From NCBI GenBank assembly GCA_943788815.1, contig CALSRS010000001.1, positions 372,001 to 436,000 on the forward strand: a DNA stretch of 64,000 nucleotides, read 5' to 3'. Both the position numbers and the translations under genes were made by a program. The notes beneath the pieces were generated by a model. That model made no database searches and was not told the DNA's origin. It saw only the letters and a program-made list of their open reading frames with translations. This document shows, one piece after another, positions 9,364 to 17,787 of the stretch. How positions within the stretch are numbered: position 1 is the stretch's first letter; each line of letters starts with the position of its first letter. The stretch is from an uncultured Gammaproteobacteria bacterium. GTDB taxonomy: Bacteria; Pseudomonadota; Gammaproteobacteria; Eutrophobiales; Eutrophobiaceae.

Positions 9364-10275
9364 ATGCAACTAATCAACGAAAAAATAAAATTCTGGCTTG
9401 GTGTCCTGAAAAACGCGTCCGGTATCTGGCTGGAAAATAATGCCTTTGCCATGGCAGGCTCCCTGGCATTTTTCACCCTGTTTTCCATTGCCCCGGTGAT
9501 GATCGTGATCGTCGGTATCATCGGCCTGTTCTTTGGCGAAGAAGCCGCACAAGGCCAGGTTGTCCTGCAGCTACAGGAAACCATTGGTTTACAGGCAGCG
9601 GAAGCGGTGCAATCTGCTGTGGCACGTTCGCAAATGAGTGAAGGTGGAATTTTTGCCACCATAGCCGGTGTGCTGGCTATGATAATCGGTGCAACCACCG
9701 TATTTGCACAGATGCAAAATTCACTCAACGCTATATGGAATGTCAGGTCACATCCATCACGTAATGGTATCAAGGCATTTATTCAACAACGCCTGACTTC
9801 GCTAACACTGGTGATCACCGTTGGTTTCGTGATGCTGGTATCTCTCAGCCTGAGTGTCGGATTGCGTTCCATGCTGGGACATGTCGCCGGCTGGTTGCCC
9901 TGGTATACCCTGGTCTTCAGTGGGCTGGAATTTGTTCTATCCTTGTTAATTACATCAGCCCTCTTTGCAGCAATCTTTTGTGTACTGCCTGATATGAGAT
10001 TAAAGTGGCGAGACGTTGCACTGGGGGCAGTGGTTACCGCGCTACTGTTTACCCTGGGCCGCTTTCTGATTGCACTTTATCTCGCCTATACCGCCACTGC
10101 GTCCACATTCGGTGCAGCGGGTTCCGTGGTGTTATTGCTTTTATGGGTAAATTATTCTTCCCTGATCCTGTTATTTGGTGCGGCGTTTACCCGCGCACAC
10201 CTTGAGGCAAAGGGCAGAAACATTCCACCATCCAGGAGTGCCATTCGTGTCAGGCATCAGATCGTAGAAGAGTAA
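9364..10275 (+). CDS. YihY/BrkB-family inner-membrane protein
   Basis: 303 residues with about six transmembrane segments. Typical family phrases are NAFAMAGSLAFFTLFSIAPVMIVIVGIIGLFFGEEAAQGQV, a loop rich in Gln/Ala, the helix ATIAGVLAMIIGATTVFAQMQNSLNAIWNV, and a C-terminal YTATASTFGAAGSVVLLLLWVNYSSLILLFGAAFTRA. The family was once called ribonuclease BN in error and is now seen as a membrane protein of unknown, possibly transport, function. It is divergent from trxC over 181 bases. Confidence 0.9.
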   Translation: MQLINEKIKFWLGVLKNASGIWLENNAFAMAGSLAFFTLFSIAPVMIVIVGIIGLFFGEEAAQGQVVLQLQETIGLQAAEAVQSAVARSQMSEGGIFATIAGVLAMIIGATTVFAQMQNSLNAIWNVRSHPSRNGIKAFIQQRLTSLTLVITVGFVMLVSLSLSVGLRSMLGHVAGWLPWYTLVFSGLEFVLSLLITSALFAAIFCVLPDMRLKWRDVALGAVVTALLFTLGRFLIALYLAYTATASTFGAAGSVVLLLLWVNYSSLILLFGAAFTRAHLEAKGRNIPPSRSAIRVRHQIVEE

Positions 10276-10526
10276 GTAAACAACGCTGCTACGCTTTCCT
10301 CATACTTGCGCAACCGCCATCAATAGAGGGAGTAATGGTAATGCAGGCGTACTTTTCTACAGTGCATGCCCGCATCCAGGAATTTCAATGACTACCCGCA
10401 GACTTTTTATCACTGGATTCCAGATAGCCACTACGCTGTTTTCCATCCTTAGGTTTGTAAGCGGTGCGTCCATGCACCACCCCTTGGAATAACGGCTGAT
10501 GCTTATATTTAATAGAATAATCTATG

Positions 10527-11585
10527 CTAGATTCGAAGAAGTTTGACCAGATTTCCTCCAACGATCATTTCTTTCTCTTTATCCGTCAGAAATGTCGCAT
10601 CCAGGATTAGATCAAGCGTATCCGGCCAATGAAATGGAATATCCGTACCATAGACCACCTGGCTAGCGCCCATTTCTGCAACAAGATGACGTAGGCCCTC
10701 ATCAGAAAAAACCATCGAGTCGGCAAGGATCTGAGTCTTGAGATATTCACTTGGCATCTTCTTCGAGCAAACTGTGTTCGAACCACTCTCTCTCTCGCAA
10801 GTTACCTCGGTGCGGCCCAGATAGGAGGGTAAGTAACCACCGCCGTGTGCCCCACAGACTTTTATCCCGGGGAAACGATCAAATGTACCGTCGAAAATCA
10901 GGCGGGTGAGGAACTCTGTGGTTTCCAGCGGGTTGCCTATAAGACCTCCAAGGTTGCCTCGTTGGAGCACACCGTCTGTGTCAATATGCCTGGCATTGTC
11001 TGGGTGCATAAATACAGGCACATCCAGTTCTTCTACCTTGGCCCAGAAGGGATCAAACCGTGTGGTGGATGGAGACTCACCCATGACGTGTCCACCAATT
11101 GACGCTCCCCGCAATCCGAGCTCTTTCACTGCATACTCCAGCTGCCTTGCAGCCAGTTCCGGGTGTTGAATGGAGACCGAACTCAATCCTACAAACCGGT
11201 CTGGGTGCCGGTTACACCATTCGGCAATACCCTGGTCCTGGACCCGGGTGATTTGTGCGGCAAGGGCCTCATCGGCCTCATACCACCAATAACGATTTAC
11301 ACTGATCGCCTGTACATCTATACCACGCTCATCGAGCCAATCTATCCACTGCGGTCCGAATATGCGGTTATCACTTTCCAAACGCTCTAGCGGCGTACCC
11401 TTAACGACCTCGTCCGTAGCACGAAAGCCACAATGGGCGTGTATGTCCACCACTTTGACGCGTTTACCGCCGATATAGACCTCACGTCGTGTACTTTGCG
11501 CCAACGATGATGGAATTTGTGTCACAACTAATGAACCAGTACCAAGATATGCCAGGTTTCTCAAGAATGTTCTACGGTTTTGCAT
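10527..11585 (-). CDS. Tat-exported amidohydrolase 2 (ACMSD-like) family protein
   Basis: 352 residues. A Tat signal (MQNRRTFLRNLAYLGTGSL, then IPSSLAQS) precedes an amidohydrolase-related TIM barrel: VDIHAHCGF (metal His-x-His), SVNRYWWYEADEALAAQI, RFVGLSSVSIQHPELAARQLEYAVKELGLRG, PVFMHPDN (metal His), VCGAHGGGYLP (His) and VVYGTDIPFHW (Asp). This is the pattern of ACMSD/gamma-resorcylate decarboxylase-like enzymes, which carry out decarboxylations or hydrolyses through a bound metal. Export by Tat suggests metal loading before transport. The ATG follows AGGGGAACA. The 250 bases downstream, towards YihY, hold only decayed repeat debris. Confidence 0.85.
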   Translation of the reverse strand: MQNRRTFLRNLAYLGTGSLVVTQIPSSLAQSTRREVYIGGKRVKVVDIHAHCGFRATDEVVKGTPLERLESDNRIFGPQWIDWLDERGIDVQAISVNRYWWYEADEALAAQITRVQDQGIAEWCNRHPDRFVGLSSVSIQHPELAARQLEYAVKELGLRGASIGGHVMGESPSTTRFDPFWAKVEELDVPVFMHPDNARHIDTDGVLQRGNLGGLIGNPLETTEFLTRLIFDGTFDRFPGIKVCGAHGGGYLPSYLGRTEVTCERESGSNTVCSKKMPSEYLKTQILADSMVFSDEGLRHLVAEMGASQVVYGTDIPFHWPDTLDLILDATFLTDKEKEMIVGGNLVKLLRI

Positions 11586-11972
11586 TGTTCCCCTCTCTAT
11601 TAATTTGTAATTACCAGTCCCGTTATATTATGTGTAGTTAATAATTAATCTTTACTGCATCTCACTTTTTACGCTTTAGTTCCTATCTCTCACTTAAAGT
11701 TCACTATCAACCATAAGCTATCGGTCTTTCCATCCCCGGAGGGTACGGCCATTACCTATAGATACAATTTCATTAAATATAAATTAATAACACATTTACT
11801 ATACCCAAGAATCCCCCCCTCCTCCAGAATCTATTAACTTTCTTTGCTAACAGGGTGGTATTTGCTTCGCAATTTGCGAAATGACGATGGCAAATATCCC
11901 CTGCACGTTATAGAGTTCAAAAAAAACACCCTCTCCCCTATAATAAACTCACCAACACCATGGGATAGAATT
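11586..11972. other. 387-base divergent intergenic region with one small palindrome
   Basis: No gene is visible. The only notable structure is the near-perfect palindrome TTCGCAATTTGCGAA at 11866-11880, about 92 bases upstream of the hydrolase start at 11973. It could be a regulator site or just a small hairpin. A run of seven Cs followed by TCCTCC lies at 11814-11826. Confidence 0.35.
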
Positions 11973-13328
11973 ATGCCATTAAAAAAACTAATCTACTTGT
12001 CACAGATAATATTTCTTATTAACTCACAAGCTGCAATGGCCTGGGATCCGCCAGACAAGGTATCCCTGGAAGAGATTCAAAGAACCACAGATAAGGTCAT
12101 GGCAAGCCCTGCGTTTCCCATTACTGAATCTGAAGATATCTTCCGCATTAAAGCCGTTGGCATGGATTGGGACATTGGAGTACGTATCTATGAACCTAAT
12201 GATCAAACTCGTATCCCTGTGGGACCCGACGGCAAGAAACGTGGCATTTTTCTTATTCATGGCGGGACCGGTGACTGGCGCTCACTAGACCAGGTGGCGC
12301 GTCTCGCATCGGAACGTTTTGGATACAAGGTTGTGAGCATGACCTTCCCCGGAAGACTTAATCTGGATGATCCTTCCCGAAACTGGCCACGTGATACCTT
12401 TAATGATGATGGAAATCATCGCACACCGATGTGGTTGAAAGGTGAAGTCATCACTGCAGATCAATACGAGGTTGTAATGGACAAGGGGGATGAATCAACC
12501 GGTGTCCCCGCCAGGTACGGTACCAGTATCTTTCTCAAGGCAAAAGAAGGAACGACATTTTACAATCGCATGGGTGGATGGCCTGCAGCCTTTGAAGAAG
12601 GCATGAAGACCGCCATTTCCCGTCATTTTCCAGCAAGCAGTTATAATGTTTATGCCCATGGTCATTCCACCGGAGGTCCATTTATTCATTACATTAGTCA
12701 ACGTGTCGATAACTTAAAGGGAATCGTTGGTTACGGTACCGCAATGTTCGGTTACATTAACAACGCCGCTGGTAGTGCCTTTGAATACCCGTTTAATTAT
12801 TTACGCTTAAGGACCTGGCGCGACACTGCCCGTTACGCCGACGAAGGGTGGACAGATAAGGACTATAGCCTGCCGCAGAAGATGGAAATGGTGTTTGAGG
12901 CCTGGGACCAGGCCAAGAAACAACCCAACTTCAAGGCAGAAGATTTCATACATAAAAATGCCGTAGCTTCTCTGGCCGATGGTGCCCGAGCTGCGGCATC
13001 ACGAATGGGCCTGGAAGATGAAGAAACTCAATCATTGGTGGAACGCTACGTGGGTTACACTCGAGAACTCAGAGGCCCCGGTATTAAACCCGTTCCTCCG
13101 GTATTACATATCAATGGTATCGGCGACAAGACCGTAACCTACGAACGCTATACCGAGTATGGTAAAAAAATGTACGAAGCCATGACCCCCCCTCCCAAGA
13201 CACACGCTATCTTGTTTGGTGCTGGGGTACATTCCTGGAATTTCAAAGATGATGTCATCCCTCACGGCATTGCTCCTGCGGTGATCGCTATGTGGAATGA
13301 GGCTATTCGGGGTGGCTACTTCGATTAA
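11973..13328 (+). CDS. Secreted alpha/beta-hydrolase-fold protein
   Basis: 451 residues from the ATG at 11973. The frame is open 43 codons further upstream, but only this start gives a clean signal peptide (MPLKKLIYLSQIIFLINSQAAMA). The mature part has VGMDWDIGVRIYEP, the oxyanion stretch GIFLIHGGTGDW, the nucleophile elbow GHSTGG (Ser), and a late His in FGAGVHSWNF that fits the catalytic His. It is an alpha/beta hydrolase but not a close match to a named esterase. The DWDI phrase also occurs in the hydrolase at 30062-31450, so the two look like distant paralogues. Confidence 0.75.
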   Translation: MPLKKLIYLSQIIFLINSQAAMAWDPPDKVSLEEIQRTTDKVMASPAFPITESEDIFRIKAVGMDWDIGVRIYEPNDQTRIPVGPDGKKRGIFLIHGGTGDWRSLDQVARLASERFGYKVVSMTFPGRLNLDDPSRNWPRDTFNDDGNHRTPMWLKGEVITADQYEVVMDKGDESTGVPARYGTSIFLKAKEGTTFYNRMGGWPAAFEEGMKTAISRHFPASSYNVYAHGHSTGGPFIHYISQRVDNLKGIVGYGTAMFGYINNAAGSAFEYPFNYLRLRTWRDTARYADEGWTDKDYSLPQKMEMVFEAWDQAKKQPNFKAEDFIHKNAVASLADGARAAASRMGLEDEETQSLVERYVGYTRELRGPGIKPVPPVLHINGIGDKTVTYERYTEYGKKMYEAMTPPPKTHAILFGAGVHSWNFKDDVIPHGIAPAVIAMWNEAIRGGYFD

Positions 13329-13361
13329 TTTGTTCGCCTTTCAGATAGTAATTATTTTATC

Positions 13362-13398
13362 TGGATTCCGGATTCTGCTACGTAGCACCGGAATGACG
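13362..13398. repeat. Palindrome, TGGATTCCGG ... CCGGAATGACG
   Basis: Inverted repeat with ATTCCGG/CCGGAAT arms and a 16-base loop that holds the self-complementary TGCTACGTAGCA. It has the same outer design as 58155-58193. It follows the stop of the plus-strand hydrolase by about 33 bases and could end transcription between convergent genes. Confidence 0.7.
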
Positions 13399-13484
13399 TA
13401 GGGTAGAATCAGTCATACTAATAAAAGCATACCCGATATATTATTAGACCGAGGCCAATATCTAATTAATTAATGCCTGATCGC

Positions 13485-14042
13485 TTAAGTCTCAATAAGC
13501 ATGTGACCGAAAATTGCAAAGAAACCGATCATAATACCAGTCAAAAACTGGGCATGAACCAGGTATGAAAATTTTCTGATTTGCTGAGGCGTATAGCGCC
13601 AGGTCAGAAACAGGCCAAACAAGCCTTGCCAAACTACCAGCGCAATCAGTGCAGGAAAAAATAGTATCTGCATGGGTATCCCCATCATGGCAACATGAAT
13701 CAGAATCACTGCAACTGCTGTAATCCCAAAATAAACATGGGTTCGATTTAATAAGCCCAGAAACTGGTTAACGACTGACAGCTTACTGGAGGGATAATAA
13801 TCAGGTAACAAGCGCTGGGCGATCTTTCCCTTTCCCCATATTATTTTCAGCAAGGTACGACCATAGATAAATACCAACAACCAAAGCCCTGCCTCACCAA
13901 ACACTTCCCCAATCTCATGAAGCTTGGTTTCTTTTTCATCAAACGGCGGGTAGAAAAAAAATACATACAGGGAATAAACCGCAGAAAGCAAAAATATCGC
14001 CGTTGTATATATTAATACCCCTTTAAAGCCTTTTAGATTCAA
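13485..14042 (-). CDS. Small polytopic membrane protein, possible b-type haem protein
   Basis: 185 residues from a TTG codon at 14042; no ATG is available after the upstream in-frame stop. About five hydrophobic helices are seen. His residues lie in or at helices (RTHVYFG, LIHVAMMG, YLVHAQFLTG, FGHMLIE), spaced as in four-helix b-type cytochromes or ferric-reductase-like membrane proteins. Haem binding is an inference. It lies 48 bases downstream of the FadL-type channel gene on the same strand, so a shared transcript is likely. Confidence 0.6.
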   Translation of the reverse strand: MNLKGFKGVLIYTTAIFLLSAVYSLYVFFFYPPFDEKETKLHEIGEVFGEAGLWLLVFIYGRTLLKIIWGKGKIAQRLLPDYYPSSKLSVVNQFLGLLNRTHVYFGITAVAVILIHVAMMGIPMQILFFPALIALVVWQGLFGLFLTWRYTPQQIRKFSYLVHAQFLTGIMIGFFAIFGHMLIET

Positions 14043-14090
14043 TGATGAATCTCACTTTTGAAATTATGACTTTAGTTTCACATAGTTAAG

Positions 14091-15374
14091 TTAGAACTTT
14101 GCCCCGTAAGCAATACCAAATATATTCTGGTGCATTTCAATACCAACATTACCACCACCAAACTGCGCTGGGACAGCATCGGAACCATTCACCCCATCTT
14201 TGAAGGCATGGGTATAACTGGCGGAAATTTCACCACCTGAAGACATGGTCCAGGTAAATCCAAAGGTCATGTGATCCTGAATAACACCAGGTGCAAGCAC
14301 ATTAAACAGAGCTTCGGTATCGGGAATGGGTTGCTGGTTATGATTGTAACCTGCTCTCAGGGTCAGTGTGTCACTGTAGTCATAACTCAAACCAATTTTA
14401 ATCACAGTTGAATTATCCCAACCAAAACCCGGACCGTTTTTATCGCCCAGATTCCCGGCGCCGCCATCAATAAAAGGCTGTCCATTCCATAAGGAAATCG
14501 TATTACCAACCGCTGGCACATCGCTAAACAATATGCGTTTAACATCCAGGGCTAAAGTAAATTCAGGGGTGACATTAAGAGCAATACCGACACCAAAATT
14601 AGCTGGCGCATCCATCGCCCCTTCATCCGCAAATAAGCCACGATACTTGTCAAACCTGCCAAAATTAGTTCTGGATTGATAAGATAAGCCCATGGTAAAC
14701 GTATCACTAAATTGACCAATCCAGCCAACATGCACACCAATACCAAAGGCATCATCGGCACCAACGCCGGTAACACTGGTAGGGTCAGTAGAAATTGCAG
14801 CAAAGTTATCAATCCCCTTTGCCTTAAACCGCTGATAACCAAGGTTTAACGATAAACCGAGCGTATGGTTGATAAACGGCTTCCAGGTCACGGTAGGGGC
14901 AACAAACAATTGCATGTAATCGATCCCACTTTCATTACCAGTGGCACCGCTCAATAAGCCGATGGGTTGTTCATAGTCCGTGTTCATACCACCATTACCA
15001 TAAACACTCACACCCAATGTGAATTCTTGACTGAGGACGTGGTTATACCCACCTTCTGGAATGATGAAATTTTCACGGCCATTACCTGAGAAAGAGCCAT
15101 CCAGCGCGCCAGTACCTCCGGCTGTATTTTCCAGGGTGGCATCACGGTGTGGTCGAAATAGTACCAGACCAAGATCAAACCGATCTCCTATCAAGCCCAT
15201 TCCTGCCGGGTTTGTGGCTGCGGCGAGTGAATCCTGTGGTAAAGCGATGCCTACACCGCCCATGGCCTGTGATTTAACGCCATAACCATGAGAAAAGTAA
15301 CCGTTGGTCGCATGGCCTGCCTGACTCACAATTAATCCAAGGCCGATAGCCAGGATGGAATTATTCCATTTCAT
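14091..15374 (-). CDS. FadL/TodX-type outer-membrane transport protein
   Basis: 427 residues. A signal peptide (ending SQAGHA) is followed by the FadL hatch signature TNGYFSHGYGVKSQAMGGVGIALPQDSLAAATNPAGM, which is diagnostic, and then alternating beta-strand patterns up to a terminal Phe (IFGIAYGAKF) as expected for barrel insertion. These channels move hydrophobic compounds such as fatty acids or aromatics across the outer membrane. GGAGAT precedes the ATG. A short tandem repeat lies 61-88 bases upstream of the start (see 15435-15462). Confidence 0.9.
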   Translation of the reverse strand: MKWNNSILAIGLGLIVSQAGHATNGYFSHGYGVKSQAMGGVGIALPQDSLAAATNPAGMGLIGDRFDLGLVLFRPHRDATLENTAGGTGALDGSFSGNGRENFIIPEGGYNHVLSQEFTLGVSVYGNGGMNTDYEQPIGLLSGATGNESGIDYMQLFVAPTVTWKPFINHTLGLSLNLGYQRFKAKGIDNFAAISTDPTSVTGVGADDAFGIGVHVGWIGQFSDTFTMGLSYQSRTNFGRFDKYRGLFADEGAMDAPANFGVGIALNVTPEFTLALDVKRILFSDVPAVGNTISLWNGQPFIDGGAGNLGDKNGPGFGWDNSTVIKIGLSYDYSDTLTLRAGYNHNQQPIPDTEALFNVLAPGVIQDHMTFGFTWTMSSGGEISASYTHAFKDGVNGSDAVPAQFGGGNVGIEMHQNIFGIAYGAKF

Positions 15375-15434
15375 TTTTAATCTCCACTTATGTTCACAAA
15401 AGTTGCGAATACTAGCAGATAATTAGGTTTAAAC

Positions 15435-15462
15435 ATAAAATATAAAATATAAAATATAAAAT
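15435..15462. repeat. Four perfect 7-base tandem copies (ATAAAAT)
   Basis: ATAAAAT is repeated four times without error, inside the 397-base divergent region 15375-15771 that otherwise shows no gene. The array lies 61-88 bases upstream of the FadL-type start, where -35/-10 elements could be. A change in copy number would shift promoter spacing by 7 bases. Confidence 0.85.
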
Positions 15463-15771
15463 TATATAGTAATGCAAAAAACTAATAAGCTGCTCAAGAT
15501 TAAGTCCTGATTAAATTGTCCCTTTGGTAAATATTCCAACACTCGTTCCCTTGCAACCGCTATTGATGAGGGGAAGAACTGGAAACGCTGGGGAATTTTC
15601 TATTGTAAGCCTGAAACATAGCGCCCTAATTAACCTTTTGTGAACCTGAGAAAGTCCATGCCTGGTACAGTCTTAATCCAGTAATGTAACCGTCGCCTCT
15701 GGTGACACATATTTTCAATGTCTACGGCCTAACTTTATTTTCTTTTCTCCTCCCCTATAATCATTAAGGAA

Positions 15772-16848
15772 ATGAATAAGACAAAAACAATTGTTCTCAA
15801 ACTTGTTGCATTTGCAATAGTCTTAATCATTATTATTAGCTTACTTATTTTTACCCGATCACCCGATAAGCAACAAAACACACAAACCCAATCCGAAATC
15901 GCTCATTTCTATCAAGGCAAAACCATCCGATTTTTGGTGCCTTCACAACCTGGCGGTGGCTTTGATGCCTATGCGCGCCTGCTTGTGCCTTATATCGAAA
16001 AATACACCGGTGCAACTGTAATGATACTGAACTTACCCGGCGCCGGCGGCATGCGTTCTACCAATGAATTATTCAACTCACCCAATGACGGTCTGTCCAT
16101 TGCTATCATTGGTGGTAGCAGTATGATCTTAAATAAACTGGCTGGTATTAAAGGTGCAGATTACGAAATTAATGAAATTGATTACCTTGGTCGCATTGTC
16201 GTTGATTCCAGAGTGTTATTCATTGCCAATCAAAGTGGATACCATGATTTCAATGATATTATTAATACTAATACAACCGTTAAAATTGGTGCTACTGGTT
16301 TGGGTGGCAACGGTTATGTCGATGCAGTCATCAGCAAAGAAGCCTTTAATCTTAATGTAGAAATTATTCATGGCTTTGACACCCTCGCGGGAGTCACCCA
16401 ATCAATTAAACGAGGCAACCTCGATGGTGGCTGGGGTCCCTGGGGAAGTGTTAAATCCATCATCAATTCAGGAACGGAAATCGCTATTCTTCAATCTGGT
16501 GAAAACCGCAATCCCGATATCCCCAACATTCCCACAGTTCATGAATTCATTAAAAACAGCCACAATCCTGACAAGACAGATGAAATTCTTAGCGCCTGGA
16601 ATGCATTTAATGAGGTCGGCCGTTTTTTAGCCGCACCACCTGGTACACCCGTCGACAAACTAGAGTTCTTGCGAAACGCCTTTAGTAAGGCAATTGATGA
16701 TCCAGCCTTCCTTGCGGACATAAAACGAGTTGATCTTTCGGTACAATACGCCAATGCACAAGATACTCTTGATATCATTAAGCAATCAATGAAAATGAAC
16801 CCTGATATTAATGAGCTATTTATGAGGGCGCTAAGAGGCGAATTATAG
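15772..16848 (+). CDS. Tripartite tricarboxylate transporter substrate-binding (TctC/Bug-like) protein
   Basis: 358 residues. An N-terminal hydrophobic segment (LVAFAIVLIIIISLLIF) lacks an obvious cleavage site and may stay as an anchor. The mature domain has the Bug family phrases FYQGKTIRFLVPSQPGGGFDAYARLL, VMILNLPGAGGMRSTNEL, KIGATGLGG and FLAAPPGTPVDKLEFLRNAF. These proteins capture carboxylates for TctAB permeases or for signalling. No TctA or TctB gene is in the window, so this is an orphan receptor. AAGGA precedes the ATG. Confidence 0.88.
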   Translation: MNKTKTIVLKLVAFAIVLIIIISLLIFTRSPDKQQNTQTQSEIAHFYQGKTIRFLVPSQPGGGFDAYARLLVPYIEKYTGATVMILNLPGAGGMRSTNELFNSPNDGLSIAIIGGSSMILNKLAGIKGADYEINEIDYLGRIVVDSRVLFIANQSGYHDFNDIINTNTTVKIGATGLGGNGYVDAVISKEAFNLNVEIIHGFDTLAGVTQSIKRGNLDGGWGPWGSVKSIINSGTEIAILQSGENRNPDIPNIPTVHEFIKNSHNPDKTDEILSAWNAFNEVGRFLAAPPGTPVDKLEFLRNAFSKAIDDPAFLADIKRVDLSVQYANAQDTLDIIKQSMKMNPDINELFMRALRGEL

Positions 16849-16959
16849 AATCTAACTCATCTATTAGCATCGCTAACCTATATCATAGCAGTCGACTTTG
16901 ATGTGCCTGCACTCAAAACATGTTATGTTGTGAAGTCCCATGTCTCTTTCGACCACTCA

Positions 16960-17610
16960 ATGACAAAACTCCGCCTTCGCTACCATACCTATGAGATAGG
17001 TGAGGCAGATATTCATGTCAGATCTCTGCGCGACAATCAACAATACGAAGACAATCAAGGCCTGGCTGAGAAGGCAGGAATCTCTTCTGCTACGTGGCCT
17101 CTGTTCGGTATCGTGTGGCCATCTGGTGAAGTAATGGCACACCTGATGAAAGATTATGACATCGCTGGGAAACGCATACTGGAAGTTGGTTGTGGCATAG
17201 GCCTAACCAGCCTGGTGTTAAACCAACGCAAGGCAGATATTACCGCCACTGACTACCATCCCGAAGCAGAGGGATTCCTGATAATTAACACCGACTTAAA
17301 TAAGGAAAATCTAATCCCGTTTATTAAAGCTGACTGGGATGTAAGCTCCGATACATTAGGCAAGTTCGACCTGATACTTGGTAGTGATCTCCTTTATGAA
17401 ACAGAACATATAGAATTACTCTCCAACTTTATTAATCGCCATACCAAAAAGCAATGTGAAGTCATAATAGTTGACCCAGGCAGAAATCAACATGCTCGAT
17501 TCAGCAAAAAAATGGTCAAACTAGGCTACAGTCATAGCCAGTCTAAACCAGAAAATACCCATTACCTGGATAATCCCTTCAAAGGTCAGATACTGCGCTA
17601 CAGCCGTTAA
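16960..17610 (+). CDS. Class I SAM-dependent methyltransferase (METTL/lysine-methyltransferase-like)
   Basis: 216 residues from the ATG at 16960. A GTG 19 codons upstream would add residues that do not look like the family. SAM motif I is KRILEVGCGIGLTSLVL; motif II-like ITATDYHPEAE follows, then FDLILGSDLLYETEHIELLSNFI. The region before motif I (LFGIVWPSGEVMAHLM) is typical of the nicotinamide-N-methyltransferase/METTL20-like group, which methylates protein lysines or small amines. Substrate unknown; likely cytosolic. Confidence 0.82.
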   Translation: MTKLRLRYHTYEIGEADIHVRSLRDNQQYEDNQGLAEKAGISSATWPLFGIVWPSGEVMAHLMKDYDIAGKRILEVGCGIGLTSLVLNQRKADITATDYHPEAEGFLIINTDLNKENLIPFIKADWDVSSDTLGKFDLILGSDLLYETEHIELLSNFINRHTKKQCEVIIVDPGRNQHARFSKKMVKLGYSHSQSKPENTHYLDNPFKGQILRYSR

Positions 17611-17787
17611 CTTAATTCGTCATGCTGGGTAAAAGGTCTCAACTTAAGTCATCACTACTATGACAAATACCCGGAAAAAATAAATGCTCGCCTTAGGTAA
17701 TACCAATTTATTTCTCTTCTCTACATTAACACCTCCATTCTCACTTTCTTGTTATAATCTCCAATAAAGAATCATCAGGGGAAATCT

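Noticed and set aside
15772-16848. Complete tripartite tricarboxylate transporter
   Set aside because: Only the binding protein is present; no TctA or TctB gene flanks it.
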